Shown piece by piece: positions 6,889 to 13,054 of a stretch of DNA of 13,054 bases. Position 1 is the stretch's first letter; the number at the start of each line of letters is the position of its first letter. The notes beneath the pieces are model-generated. The model was not told the origin of the DNA. It worked only from the letters and a program-made list of their open reading frames with translations, and searched no databases. Both the position numbers and the translations under genes were made by a program. Source of the DNA: CAYPLH01 sp964411505 (GTDB lineage Bacteria; Bacillota; Clostridia; CAYPLH01; DUMO01); the NCBI GenBank assembly GCA_964411505.1, contig CAYPLH010000084.1, positions 1-13,054 of the forward strand. The letters are read 5' to 3'.

Positions 6889-8436
6889 TTATTTGCTTTG
6901 CAATCCATTATTATTGAAGAGCTTTTCGTCATTAATTAAATTAAGCATTTTTATGGTTGCTTTAATTGCTGAGGCTGCCTGGTCAGAATCAAGACCTCTA
7001 GTTTTAAACTCTCTTATTCCGTATCTCCAGGTTATAGTCGTTTCAACTAGAGCATTAGTATTCCCTCCCGGAGGAATTCCAACAGCATAATCCACAAGTG
7101 TGGGAAGTTCTTTGTCAAGCTTTTCATATACCTTCGACAAAGCTTTCATAAAAGCGTCATATTGTCCGTCTCCTGTGGATGTCTCCTCATAGACTTCTCC
7201 TTCAACTTCAATGCTTAAGGTTGCAACAGGTCTAAGCTCTCTAGCATGGCAAATATAATAGTTTTTTATTGTGATTTTCTCGTCAATTAAATGACCACCC
7301 AATACGTCTGAAATTATATATGGTAAATCTTCGGTTGTGATATTTTCCTTTTTGTCACCTAGTTCCACGACCTTCCTTGTAACCTTTTCGATTGCTTCCT
7401 TATCAAGTACAATCCCAAGTTCTTCAAGGTTTTTCATGATACTAGCCTTACCAGAGGTTTTCCCTAATGCATAATGCCTCATCCTGCCAAATCTCTCAGG
7501 TGCAAGCCTATTAAAATACAAGCTTCCCTTTGAATCACCATCAGCATGCACACCACAACATTGTGTGAAAACATGCTCCCCAATAACCGGTTTGTTTCCC
7601 GGTACTCTTATACCAGAAAAGGCTTCTACAAACTTACTTATTGTGATAAGCTTTTTTTCGTCTATGTCAAGCTCAATACCGAGGTGATCATTTAAAGCTG
7701 CTACTATGCTTGATAAAGATGCGTTTCCAGTCCTTTCCCCAAGCCCATTAACCGTTGTATGCACACCACTAACTCCTGCTTTGACTGCCATAAGCGAGTT
7801 TGCTACACCAAGATCATAATCGTTGTGAGCATGAAAATCAAAATGCAAACCACTAAAATGCTCTACTATCTCTTTACAAAATTCATAAGCTTCCATTGGG
7901 TTCAAAATACCTAGAGTATCTGGTAACATGAATCGCTCAATTTTATCATGTTTAAGCTCATTTATCATTTTGAACACATAATCCTTTGAATCCTTCATAC
8001 CTCCAGACCAATCTTCAAGGTACAGGTTAACCTTAATACCCATTTCGTTCGCACATGTTATAGCCTTTTTAATGTCTGAAATATGCTCTTTAGGAGTTTT
8101 TCCAAGTTGAGTAACCACATGCTTAAGTGAACCCTTGCAAAGCAGGTTCACTACCTTAGCACCAGATTCCATTATCCATTCAAGAGATTTTGTACCATCT
8201 ACAAAACCTAAAACTTCCACCTTATCAAGTAAGCCTCTATTACTACACCATTCAGTAATCTTTTTAACTGATTGCATCTCACCTTTAGAGACTCTGGCAG
8301 AAGCTACTTCTATTCGATTAACCTTTACCTCATTGAGTAATATTCTTGCAAGATTAAACTTTTCATTATCAGAAAAAGAAACTCCAGGAGTTTGTTCTCC
8401 ATCCCTTAAAGTAGTATCCATTATTTCAAGTTTCAT
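6889..8436 (-). CDS. 2-Isopropylmalate / citramalate / homocitrate synthase-family acyltransferase (LeuA-like)
   Basis: An acetyl-CoA-dependent 2-oxo acid acyltransferase of the HMGL-like TIM-barrel family, 515 residues. The catalytic barrel carries D7TTLRDGEQ15, the metal motif H202-A-H204-N-D206, and NGLGERTGNASL. Residues about 365-505 form a LeuA-type dimerisation/allosteric domain (RPVATLSIEVEGEVYEETSTGDGQYDA is typical in layout), which usually binds the end-product amino acid. DTTLRDGEQTPGVSFS and the HAHNDYDLGVANS variant place it in a side branch also common in Bacteroidetes, not the classical LeuA branch (which has HCHND). The acceptor could be 2-oxoisovalerate, pyruvate or oxaloacetate; the last would make it a Re-type citrate synthase feeding icd downstream, but known Re-citrate synthases lack this C-terminal domain. 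The ATG at 8436 has AGGGAG 5 nt upstream; the ATG at 8466 has none. Family certain, substrate open. Confidence 0.88.
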   Translation of the reverse strand: MKLEIMDTTLRDGEQTPGVSFSDNEKFNLARILLNEVKVNRIEVASARVSKGEMQSVKKITEWCSNRGLLDKVEVLGFVDGTKSLEWIMESGAKVVNLLCKGSLKHVVTQLGKTPKEHISDIKKAITCANEMGIKVNLYLEDWSGGMKDSKDYVFKMINELKHDKIERFMLPDTLGILNPMEAYEFCKEIVEHFSGLHFDFHAHNDYDLGVANSLMAVKAGVSGVHTTVNGLGERTGNASLSSIVAALNDHLGIELDIDEKKLITISKFVEAFSGIRVPGNKPVIGEHVFTQCCGVHADGDSKGSLYFNRLAPERFGRMRHYALGKTSGKASIMKNLEELGIVLDKEAIEKVTRKVVELGDKKENITTEDLPYIISDVLGGHLIDEKITIKNYYICHARELRPVATLSIEVEGEVYEETSTGDGQYDAFMKALSKVYEKLDKELPTLVDYAVGIPPGGNTNALVETTITWRYGIREFKTRGLDSDQAASAIKATIKMLNLINDEKLFNNNGLQSK

Positions 8437-8474
8437 GTGTACTCCCTGCCTTTTTTTTAAATGCATATCTATAC

Positions 8475-8496
8475 AATGTACTTATTATTGTACATT
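8475..8496. promoter_or_regulatory. Inverted repeat in the leader of the LeuA-like gene
   Basis: AATGTAC (8475-8481) and GTACATT (8490-8496) form a perfect 7-bp inverted repeat with an 8-nt AT-only spacer. It lies between the likely transcription start (near 8515) and the ribosome binding site (8442-8447). The position suits an operator. It shows no T-box, leader-peptide or terminator/antiterminator layout such as controls many leu genes. Confidence 0.35.
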
Positions 8497-8521
8497 CAGA
8501 AAAAAATTTATAATTAAAGTG

Positions 8522-8550
8522 ATTTTATTATAAAGACACTATTAAGTCAA
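8522..8550 (-). promoter_or_regulatory. Sigma-A promoter of the LeuA-like gene
   Basis: On the minus strand TTGACT (8550-8545, five of six) and TAAAAT (8527-8522, five of six) have the ideal 17-bp spacing. They lie about 85 bp upstream of the ATG at 8436, and only 30 bp from the large palindrome at 8581-8848. The leader would be about 80 nt. Confidence 0.6.
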
Positions 8551-8580
8551 TTAAAAAGTCAGAAAAAAATTGCAACTAAA

Positions 8581-8848
8581 AACTAGTTGGTGTCTATTCA
8601 GAGGTAGCTTTTCTTTCATGAAGAATCATCTCCAATACTGCAATACAGCTTCAGCAATGAAAACAATCAATTTAAAATGCCTTCTCGTTAAGTAATTCCG
8701 TGAACTCACTTGCGTTCAAACAGCACGGACATTACTAAACTCTAAGGCATTTTAAATTGTGTTTTCCTAAGCCTCGCTGTAACTAGCTGTATTAGAGATG
8801 ATTCTTCATTTAATATGTTTAAGCTACCTCTGAATAGACACACTAGTT
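8581..8848. repeat. 268-nt interrupted palindrome (miniature element or structured RNA)
   Basis: Read inward from the ends: 8581-8587 pairs with 8842-8848 and, after a 2-nt bulge, 8590-8610 pairs with 8821-8841, giving 28 bp. Next, 8618-8632 pairs with 8795-8809 (15 bp); 8642-8650 with 8785-8793 (9 bp, beyond a 9-nt bulge on one side); 8659-8664 with 8761-8766 (6 bp); 8668-8683 with 8744-8759 (16 bp). Then 8691-8696 pairs with 8731-8736 and 8697-8702 with 8724-8729, around a 21-nt apical loop. About 85-90 base pairs fold the whole segment into one rod. There is no long ORF and no obvious target duplication. It occupies most of the 464-nt gap between the LeuA-like start and the hydrolase stop; no other gene is seen in that gap. 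Confidence 0.9.
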
Positions 8849-8900
8849 GCTACTGTTTGTTTTCCAATGATACAAATACTGTCTGAAATCTTTATAAAAA

Positions 8901-10508
8901 TTATTTCAATGCTGTTATAAAAAGAATCCAATCACCTTCTGCGGGTGCGAAAATTATGTTTTGTTCTTTGTGTATTTCATATTTTAATATCCAATCTCCG
9001 GTCACAGGTTTGTACCATTCAACTAAAAATTTGTCAGCTGAATCCAGATTCAGAGCAACCGACGGAATGTCAGATCCTGCGTCTGCGTATTCATCAGAGT
9101 AATATCCCGCAAACCTGTTCGGCGAGTGCCCCTCATAAACACTGGGGTTGGCAAGATACACGATATGCTTTTTACTGTCCTTGCTTTTTGCCGCTTTGAA
9201 TAACAGCGGATTGCTGCCGACGACAGAATCATCAGGAATCATTTCCGCCATAGTTACTCCCGTATCCTTAAAGAACTTATGTATATATATAAAATCATGT
9301 GCACCACAATCAAGCTTTCCTTCTCTGCATGCATCATAATAGCCATACATTCCGTTTAAGCTGCCGTCAAACTGTATATATGTATGCAATCCTCCATATG
9401 TCGCATGCCCCCCTGATAGAATACTAGCCCACATCAATCTGCGAAAAAAATACCTAGAATGCTGCGGTGCTCTCCATTTCTCATACCTGTCCTCATCAAT
9501 TACTACAGGCATATTCTTAATTTTTCTGTACTTTTGTATTTCATCTCCGGTTACCTGTCCCAGATCTTCTAATGTAACTATACTTGACCAGGATGCATCT
9601 AAAAACCTGTATCCTGAAAAACGGGCTTGGTGATTGGTAATAAGTGTACCCCAAGGCTCACGTTCAAACATGTCATGTCCTATTTTTTCTATACCCATTA
9701 TCAAGTCACTGCTGTTACTGGTATTTTGCCCTTCTCTTTCAGCAAATTCACCTGCACTGTCTCTTAATTTCAGATCATTCGAAATACACCAGCTTACATT
9801 AGCAAATGATGAAAAACGTGCTTGAGCATATCGAATGGCCATTATTGAAATTGCATCACCATTTGCGTAATTTAGAATTTCATGCTTATCTTCAGCAAAC
9901 AGTATAAGTTGTATATTAATCTTGGAATAGTGATCAAGCGCATAGACCAGCCTTCTGTCAATTTCCTGCCAATAATCAAGGTTTAAGTATTCTCTATCAT
10001 ATTGAAAAAGTGCCTGTACATTGCTTCTATCCTGACAAAACCATACCCGTATCTTGGTAATTCCCGATGCTGCAGCCTGATCAATATATTCCTTCCATAA
10101 GGGCTCGGTATTTGATACATACCGGTATCCTGTATCACCTATGTGAAGAAACCAGTCGCCGTTATCATACTCAAACTGATATGGATCGTTATGATGAATA
10201 CGCAGTTTACCCTTTATATTGGAAGGCACCACTTCAAAGTCACCGGATCTATTTGCCAGACCGGCATTATTCGAAACCGAATTCCACTTCCACACTCCGG
10301 TCATGTCACAATAGGCTCTGGCTTTATAAGCCGTTCCGCCATCATAAAAACCATCGACAATAGTTGTTGTTCCATCAGGCTTAGTAAACGCAACCTTGAG
10401 CTCCGTGTCAAAATATGGATTTCCTAATGCTGAATCCGCCTTAAAACAAATTTCATGTGTTCCAAACTTAAAGGCAGTTTGCGTTTCGCTTGTAAATACT
10501 CGTGCCAT
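8901..10508 (-). CDS. Putative glycoside hydrolase, DUF5060/DUF4038-like, cytoplasmic
   Basis: A 535-residue protein with no signal peptide. The N-terminal part (about 1-85) resembles the DUF5060 beta-sandwich (FTKPDGTTTIVDGFYDGG, then CDMTGVWKWN). Residues about 95-430 resemble the DUF4038-type TIM barrel of apiosidase-like hydrolases (FLHIGDTGYRYV, ITKIRVWFCQDRS). The C-terminal 80 residues form a further beta-rich module (FLVEWYKPVTGDWI). In the barrel, NVSWCISND places D245 after strand 4 and MPVVIDEDRYE places E339 after strand 7: an Asp/Glu pair at positions expected for acid/base and nucleophile of this retaining clan. It probably cleaves a plant-derived oligosaccharide inside the cell; substrate unknown. 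The chosen ATG has AGAAAGGA 10 nt upstream. An ATG at 10544 overlaps the previous stop (TAATG) and would add 12 residues but lacks a ribosome site. Confidence 0.8.
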   Translation of the reverse strand: MARVFTSETQTAFKFGTHEICFKADSALGNPYFDTELKVAFTKPDGTTTIVDGFYDGGTAYKARAYCDMTGVWKWNSVSNNAGLANRSGDFEVVPSNIKGKLRIHHNDPYQFEYDNGDWFLHIGDTGYRYVSNTEPLWKEYIDQAAASGITKIRVWFCQDRSNVQALFQYDREYLNLDYWQEIDRRLVYALDHYSKINIQLILFAEDKHEILNYANGDAISIMAIRYAQARFSSFANVSWCISNDLKLRDSAGEFAEREGQNTSNSSDLIMGIEKIGHDMFEREPWGTLITNHQARFSGYRFLDASWSSIVTLEDLGQVTGDEIQKYRKIKNMPVVIDEDRYEKWRAPQHSRYFFRRLMWASILSGGHATYGGLHTYIQFDGSLNGMYGYYDACREGKLDCGAHDFIYIHKFFKDTGVTMAEMIPDDSVVGSNPLLFKAAKSKDSKKHIVYLANPSVYEGHSPNRFAGYYSDEYADAGSDIPSVALNLDSADKFLVEWYKPVTGDWILKYEIHKEQNIIFAPAEGDWILFITALK

Positions 10509-10543
10509 ATTTTTTGAATCCTTTCTATATTCAGACCTTATCA

Positions 10544-11407
10544 TTATATCATATAAATTTCAGAAGTAATTTTGTTTAATGCCTTTACTGCAACCGCAAA
10601 CTTTCTGGGTCTTCCATCGGGCATATCCTCCGAGCGTATGTCCGAATCCAAATCAGCAAACCGATCAAACTTATTCAAATGAGGCTCAAGAGAAAGGAAG
10701 CCTTCATAACCATTATCATAAAGATCACTCAAAATCTCTTTAACCTTTCCGTCTCCATACCCTGCAGGAACTACTCTATGTTCACTTAAGACAGCGTCTT
10801 TTATATGCATGTAAACAATATAATCCTTAAGGAGTTCATAGGCTTTGGGATATGTTTCTATATTACATTGAATAAAGTTGGCAGGGTCAAAAACAGCTTT
10901 CAGATAGCAACAGTTCATTGTTTTGAAAATATCAAGGCATCTTTCGGCTGTATCGCCGTATATACGTTTTTCATTTTCGTGCAAAAGAATAATGTCTCTT
11001 CCTTCAGCTGCCTTAATAAGCCTGTTCAGCCTTTCCATAACCTCATCTCTGTATTTTTCAGCTGCCTCTCCGTCCGGAATATAAAAGCTGAACATCCGTA
11101 TAAAACGGCAATCCATAATTTTTGCGACCTCTATGGTATGCTTAAATAATTCAAGGTGGGATTCAAAATCATCTACAACTGAAATTTTTCCAATAGGAGA
11201 ACCTACCGAGGAAAGCCTAAAGCCCCTAGCATCCATTTGTTTCTTAATTTCTTTTGTCTCATCCAGTGAGTAACACACCAGTTCCTTTCCGTCAACACGT
11301 CTCATTTCTATAAACTTGATACCATGCTCGTCCAATGCATTCATCTGTGCAATAAGATCCTTACCGACCTCATCTGCAAAAGCAGATAAAATAAATTTAC
11401 CCATCAT
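10544..11407 (-). CDS. Sugar phosphate isomerase/epimerase family protein (xylose isomerase-like TIM barrel)
   Basis: A 287-residue cytosolic protein of the AP-endonuclease-2/xylose isomerase-like barrel family, whose members isomerise or epimerise sugars, inositols or keto-acids with a divalent metal. The strand-end residues expected around the metal are visible: E34 in FIEMRR, E144 in LLHENEKRIYGD, D174 in VFDPANF, H201 in YMHIKDA and E241 in LSLEPHL. Length is normal. The start at 11407 follows GGAGG with 6 nt spacing; a second ATG at 11404 directly follows and could also serve. It lies 35 nt upstream of the putative hydrolase on the same strand, so the two are very likely co-transcribed and work on the same sugar. 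Exact substrate cannot be read from sequence. Confidence 0.85.
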   Translation of the reverse strand: MMGKFILSAFADEVGKDLIAQMNALDEHGIKFIEMRRVDGKELVCYSLDETKEIKKQMDARGFRLSSVGSPIGKISVVDDFESHLELFKHTIEVAKIMDCRFIRMFSFYIPDGEAAEKYRDEVMERLNRLIKAAEGRDIILLHENEKRIYGDTAERCLDIFKTMNCCYLKAVFDPANFIQCNIETYPKAYELLKDYIVYMHIKDAVLSEHRVVPAGYGDGKVKEILSDLYDNGYEGFLSLEPHLNKFDRFADLDSDIRSEDMPDGRPRKFAVAVKALNKITSEIYMI

Positions 11408-11426
11408 TCTTTTCCTCCGTATTAAT

Positions 11427-11494
11427 AAAGGTGGCTTCACCACTTTTTTTCGCTAGGGAACCTTATGGTTCCCTTCGACGGATGCTCCGCATCC
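11427..11494. repeat. Hairpin cluster attached to repeat copy 2
   Basis: Three consecutive stem-loops lie between the epimerase ribosome site and repeat copy 2. Bases 11427-11434 pair with 11440-11447 (8 bp including one G-U if read on the plus strand) and are followed by a T run to 11450, terminator-like for plus-strand transcripts. GGGAACC (11456-11462) pairs with GGTTCCC (11467-11473), loop TTAT. GGATGC (11480-11485) pairs with GCATCC (11489-11494), loop TCC. With copy 2 they form about 150 bp of nearly continuous palindromes in the leader of the epimerase operon. Confidence 0.75.
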
Positions 11495-11500
11495 TTGAGC

Positions 11501-11576
11501 ACCCTCCTTAGAGCAGCAAAGGGGTTTCCCCTTTGCAATCCCCTTTGCCTAGAAAAGTATACTTTCCTAGACACTA
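11501..11576. repeat. Dispersed palindromic repeat, copy 2
   Basis: The counterpart of 2-77, same orientation, 71 of 76 bases identical. The first stem is 11516-11524 with 11528-11536 (loop TTT; the loop base differs from copy 1, the stem does not). The second palindrome is centred on GTATAC near 11559/11560 and has lost some outer symmetry compared with copy 1. It lies upstream of the epimerase gene and beside a separate 15-bp hairpin. The spurious open frames across it on both strands are not considered genes. Confidence 0.85.
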
Positions 11577-11597
11577 AAATAAAATTTTTGTTAAAAT

Positions 11598-11636
11598 TCA
11601 ACCTGATAAGGCGTTCTACATGCCTTATCAGGTTGA
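11598..11636 (-). terminator. Probable terminator of the LamG/CBM gene
   Basis: A perfect 15-bp stem (11598-11612 with 11622-11636, TCAACCTGATAAGGC) has a 9-nt loop. On the minus strand it is followed by ATTTTAAC and then further A/T-rich sequence, consistent with an intrinsic terminator about 245 nt after the stop of the upstream gene. The downstream side on the plus strand is less T-rich, so minus-strand use is favoured. Confidence 0.6.
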
Positions 11637-11671
11637 TAAAATTGTTGTGGAGCAAAGAATTAATCATTGTG

Positions 11672-11881
11672 TCATGCTTCCGCTATTTTTTTTTGCCGCA
11701 ACCCTTCATAGGCTCCGTTATAGGCTCCGTTATTGTGGTCGGCGCATTTGTTAATATCGTTGGCGAAACATCTTTTGTTGTCATATTTCTTCAACACTGG
11801 CACCATCACATATATCAGCATTCCTGCTGACACAAATGTCAGTGACGATGTCGGCATTGGAATCAACCTCAGTGTCGAACC
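11672..11881 (-). other. Open, possibly eroded coding sequence after the LamG/CBM stop
   Basis: Between the stop at 11882 and the terminator hairpin, one minus-strand frame stays open for 64 codons from an ATG at 11866 (MIPMPTSSLTFVSAG..., ending at 11672), without a ribosome site or family likeness. A second frame reads TNAPTTITEPITEPMKGCG, a Thr/Pro-rich stretch like the linkers or tails of surface proteins. A 12-bp tandem duplication (11708-11719 and 11720-11731, ATAGGCTCCGTT) and a run of nine T (11686-11694) lie inside. It could be the decayed 3' end of the surface protein gene, or chance. Confidence 0.3.
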
Positions 11882-13054
11882 TTAACGTGAGCTCTCGGCA
11901 GGTCCGTCGCCGGTAGGTGCATCATCGCTTAATGTCAATACTATCCTGTCGACCTTGTATCCTGCTTCGCGTCTCCTTAAACTGAGTACCTTTACACCCG
12001 GTTCAGATACCTCAACAGTATCAAATTTCTTCCATACCCATTGCATTAGCATATTGTTTTGGTTATCTACTGCGCTTTGCGGAACTCCATCTATACCGAC
12101 ATATGCTGAATTCTCTTTGCCGTCTACAGCGTACTTGCGCAACCAGATATTATATGTCCCTGTTGTTGAAAAATTGACATTGTATGTCAACTCACAGGCT
12201 ACATCCCATTCTCCGGTAACGCCATAGGGAACATCTCCCTCAAGACGAGGCGTATCAACATATTTACCTCCAACTGCTCCCGTAACAGAGGAATTTACTT
12301 CCCATGTAATGCTATTGGGATCATCCCTCATGCTTGAGCTTGCAAAATTCTCTGCTTCCATGACTACTTCTCCGCCGCTCTCAAAAAACACATTTGTCAT
12401 GTCAATAGGCGGTTTAGACGTCGGCGTTGGTTCCGGGGTCGGTTCCGTAGCTGACATTGGTGGCAAGGTTGTACATACCTCTAACATTTCACTGTCAGTT
12501 AAAGCAACATCATAAACCCTTAGATCGTCAATCAAACCATTGTACCGGTTTTTCGCTGCCTTGGACGCGCCTATCCGTAAGGCTCCGACGCAGCTTTCCG
12601 CATTCACCGTTTGAGTTGCGTCCGGCAAACCGTTTACATACAACGTCAAAGTCGTACCGCTTTTGACCACTGCAATATGGTGCCATTCATCTGTCGAAAG
12701 TGTAGTCGATGAAATGGTACTTACACCACCTATCATGGATTCAAGATTTTGGTTGAAATAATTCAGCCATACCCTTCCTGTACCTTTCTCATTTACCTGC
12801 GTCATTATTACCTGGCTTCCCGTACTGCTTGGTTTTATCCAACATGCCGCTGTAAAATCAGTGCTTGCGGGGTTCAGTATAAAAGGTGTTTGTACATAGC
12901 CATCTATACCGTCAAAGCTTATGGCGCCGTCATATTTTCCTTCTGTAGTCCATGCTGCTACTCCGGTCATCACTGCATTATTCTTGTTTCCGGATGAATC
13001 CGCCGCCTCAGTACCACTTGTCTCATCAAACATCCAGTATCCTTTTAACTCTTC
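11882..13054 (-). CDS. Extracellular LamG / carbohydrate-binding module protein (5' end outside window)
   Basis: A partial protein: 390 residues are visible, and the frame is open through the right window edge, so the methionine at 13033 is internal (ELKGYWMFDE is the normal start of a LamG repeat). Residues about 3-185 of the visible part form a LamG/concanavalin A-like jelly roll (GYWMFDETSGTEAADSSGN, DEWHHIAVVKSGTTLTLYVNG, IDDLRVYDVALTDSEM). A Pro/Thr linker follows (PTPEPTPTSKPP). The last about 165 residues form a second beta-sandwich of carbohydrate-binding type (VVMEAENFASSS, TGTYNIWLRKYAVDG, YKVDRIVLT), like modules attached to glycoside hydrolases. The end PTGDGPAESSR resembles natural C-termini of such modules. 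It would bind polysaccharide outside the cell; a catalytic domain, if any, lies outside the window. No dockerin or sorting signal precedes the stop. It probably belongs with the downstream hydrolase/epimerase pair. Confidence 0.85.
   Translation of the reverse strand, partial: EELKGYWMFDETSGTEAADSSGNKNNAVMTGVAAWTTEGKYDGAISFDGIDGYVQTPFILNPASTDFTAACWIKPSSTGSQVIMTQVNEKGTGRVWLNYFNQNLESMIGGVSTISSTTLSTDEWHHIAVVKSGTTLTLYVNGLPDATQTVNAESCVGALRIGASKAAKNRYNGLIDDLRVYDVALTDSEMLEVCTTLPPMSATEPTPEPTPTSKPPIDMTNVFFESGGEVVMEAENFASSSMRDDPNSITWEVNSSVTGAVGGKYVDTPRLEGDVPYGVTGEWDVACELTYNVNFSTTGTYNIWLRKYAVDGKENSAYVGIDGVPQSAVDNQNNMLMQWVWKKFDTVEVSEPGVKVLSLRRREAGYKVDRIVLTLSDDAPTGDGPAESSR

Noticed and set aside
8135..8533. 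132-codon plus-strand ORF antisense to the start of the LeuA-like gene
   Set aside because: The opposite strand encodes the conserved DTTLRDGEQ barrel; the antisense frame has no Shine-Dalgarno site.
9774..9779. Apparent loss of the catalytic acid/base Glu in the hydrolase (SND instead of NE)
   Set aside because: As recalled, apiosidase-like GH140 enzymes use Asp for this role with a Glu nucleophile about 95 residues later, and E339 is present, so the enzyme is probably active.
11465..11830. 121-codon plus-strand ORF, and a 76-codon minus-strand ORF at 11437-11667, over the hairpin cluster
   Set aside because: Both are made largely of palindromic repeat sequence, have no ribosome site or recognisable domain, and run through the 15-bp terminator stem.
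1..13054. CRISPR array, tRNA/rRNA genes, or transposase
   Set aside because: No regularly spaced direct repeats, no cloverleaf or rRNA-like stretch and no transposase motif were seen on either strand; the only repeats are the palindromic ones reported.

Overview
The window looks like a chromosome segment of a low-GC, Gram-positive, probably saccharolytic clostridium. The indicators are purine-rich Shine-Dalgarno sites (GAGGAGG, AAAGGAG, GGAGGGAG), a TTG start, AT-rich spacers, a lipoprotein penicillin-binding protein resembling Bacillus subtilis PBP3 in layout, and secreted LamG/carbohydrate-binding modules joined by a Pro/Thr linker. Genus is inference only. No RNA gene, CRISPR array, transposase or phage gene was recognised.

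Layout: (1) 1-2024, a dispersed palindromic repeat, then a membrane-anchored TPR-like/polysaccharide-deacetylase-like protein (+). (2) 2053-3278, serC (+) with its own sigma-A-type promoter. (3) 3277-3348, a 35-bp perfect inverted repeat that fills the gap between serC and the convergent PBP gene and overlaps both stop codons. (4) 3348-8436, a minus-strand series transcribed in the order 2-isopropylmalate synthase-family gene, icd (NADP isocitrate dehydrogenase), PBP. Promoter-like sequences precede the first two, and the PBP gene follows icd by 62 nt. (5) 8437-8900, a long spacer with the promoter of the LeuA-family gene and a 268-nt interrupted palindrome. (6) 8901-11407, a two-gene minus-strand operon of a sugar isomerase/epimerase-fold protein and a DUF5060/DUF4038-like putative glycoside hydrolase without signal peptide. 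(7) 11408-11881, a spacer packed with hairpins, including a second copy of the repeat at the left edge, a likely terminator and eroded-looking coding sequence. (8) 11882-13054, the C-terminal part of a LamG plus carbohydrate-binding protein that runs off the right edge.

How the genes fit together: the LeuA-family acyltransferase and isocitrate dehydrogenase could both serve 2-oxo acid synthesis (branched-chain, or citrate to 2-oxoglutarate to glutamate), and SerC adds serine synthesis. The PBP and the deacetylase-like protein act on the envelope. The right third is a carbohydrate-use region: an extracellular binding protein, then an intracellular hydrolase and sugar isomerase that would process imported oligosaccharides.

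The most unusual content is non-coding: three unrelated kinds of large inverted repeat, each in an intergenic gap. They look like miniature mobile or REP-like elements, or structured RNAs. No convincing new protein system is visible.
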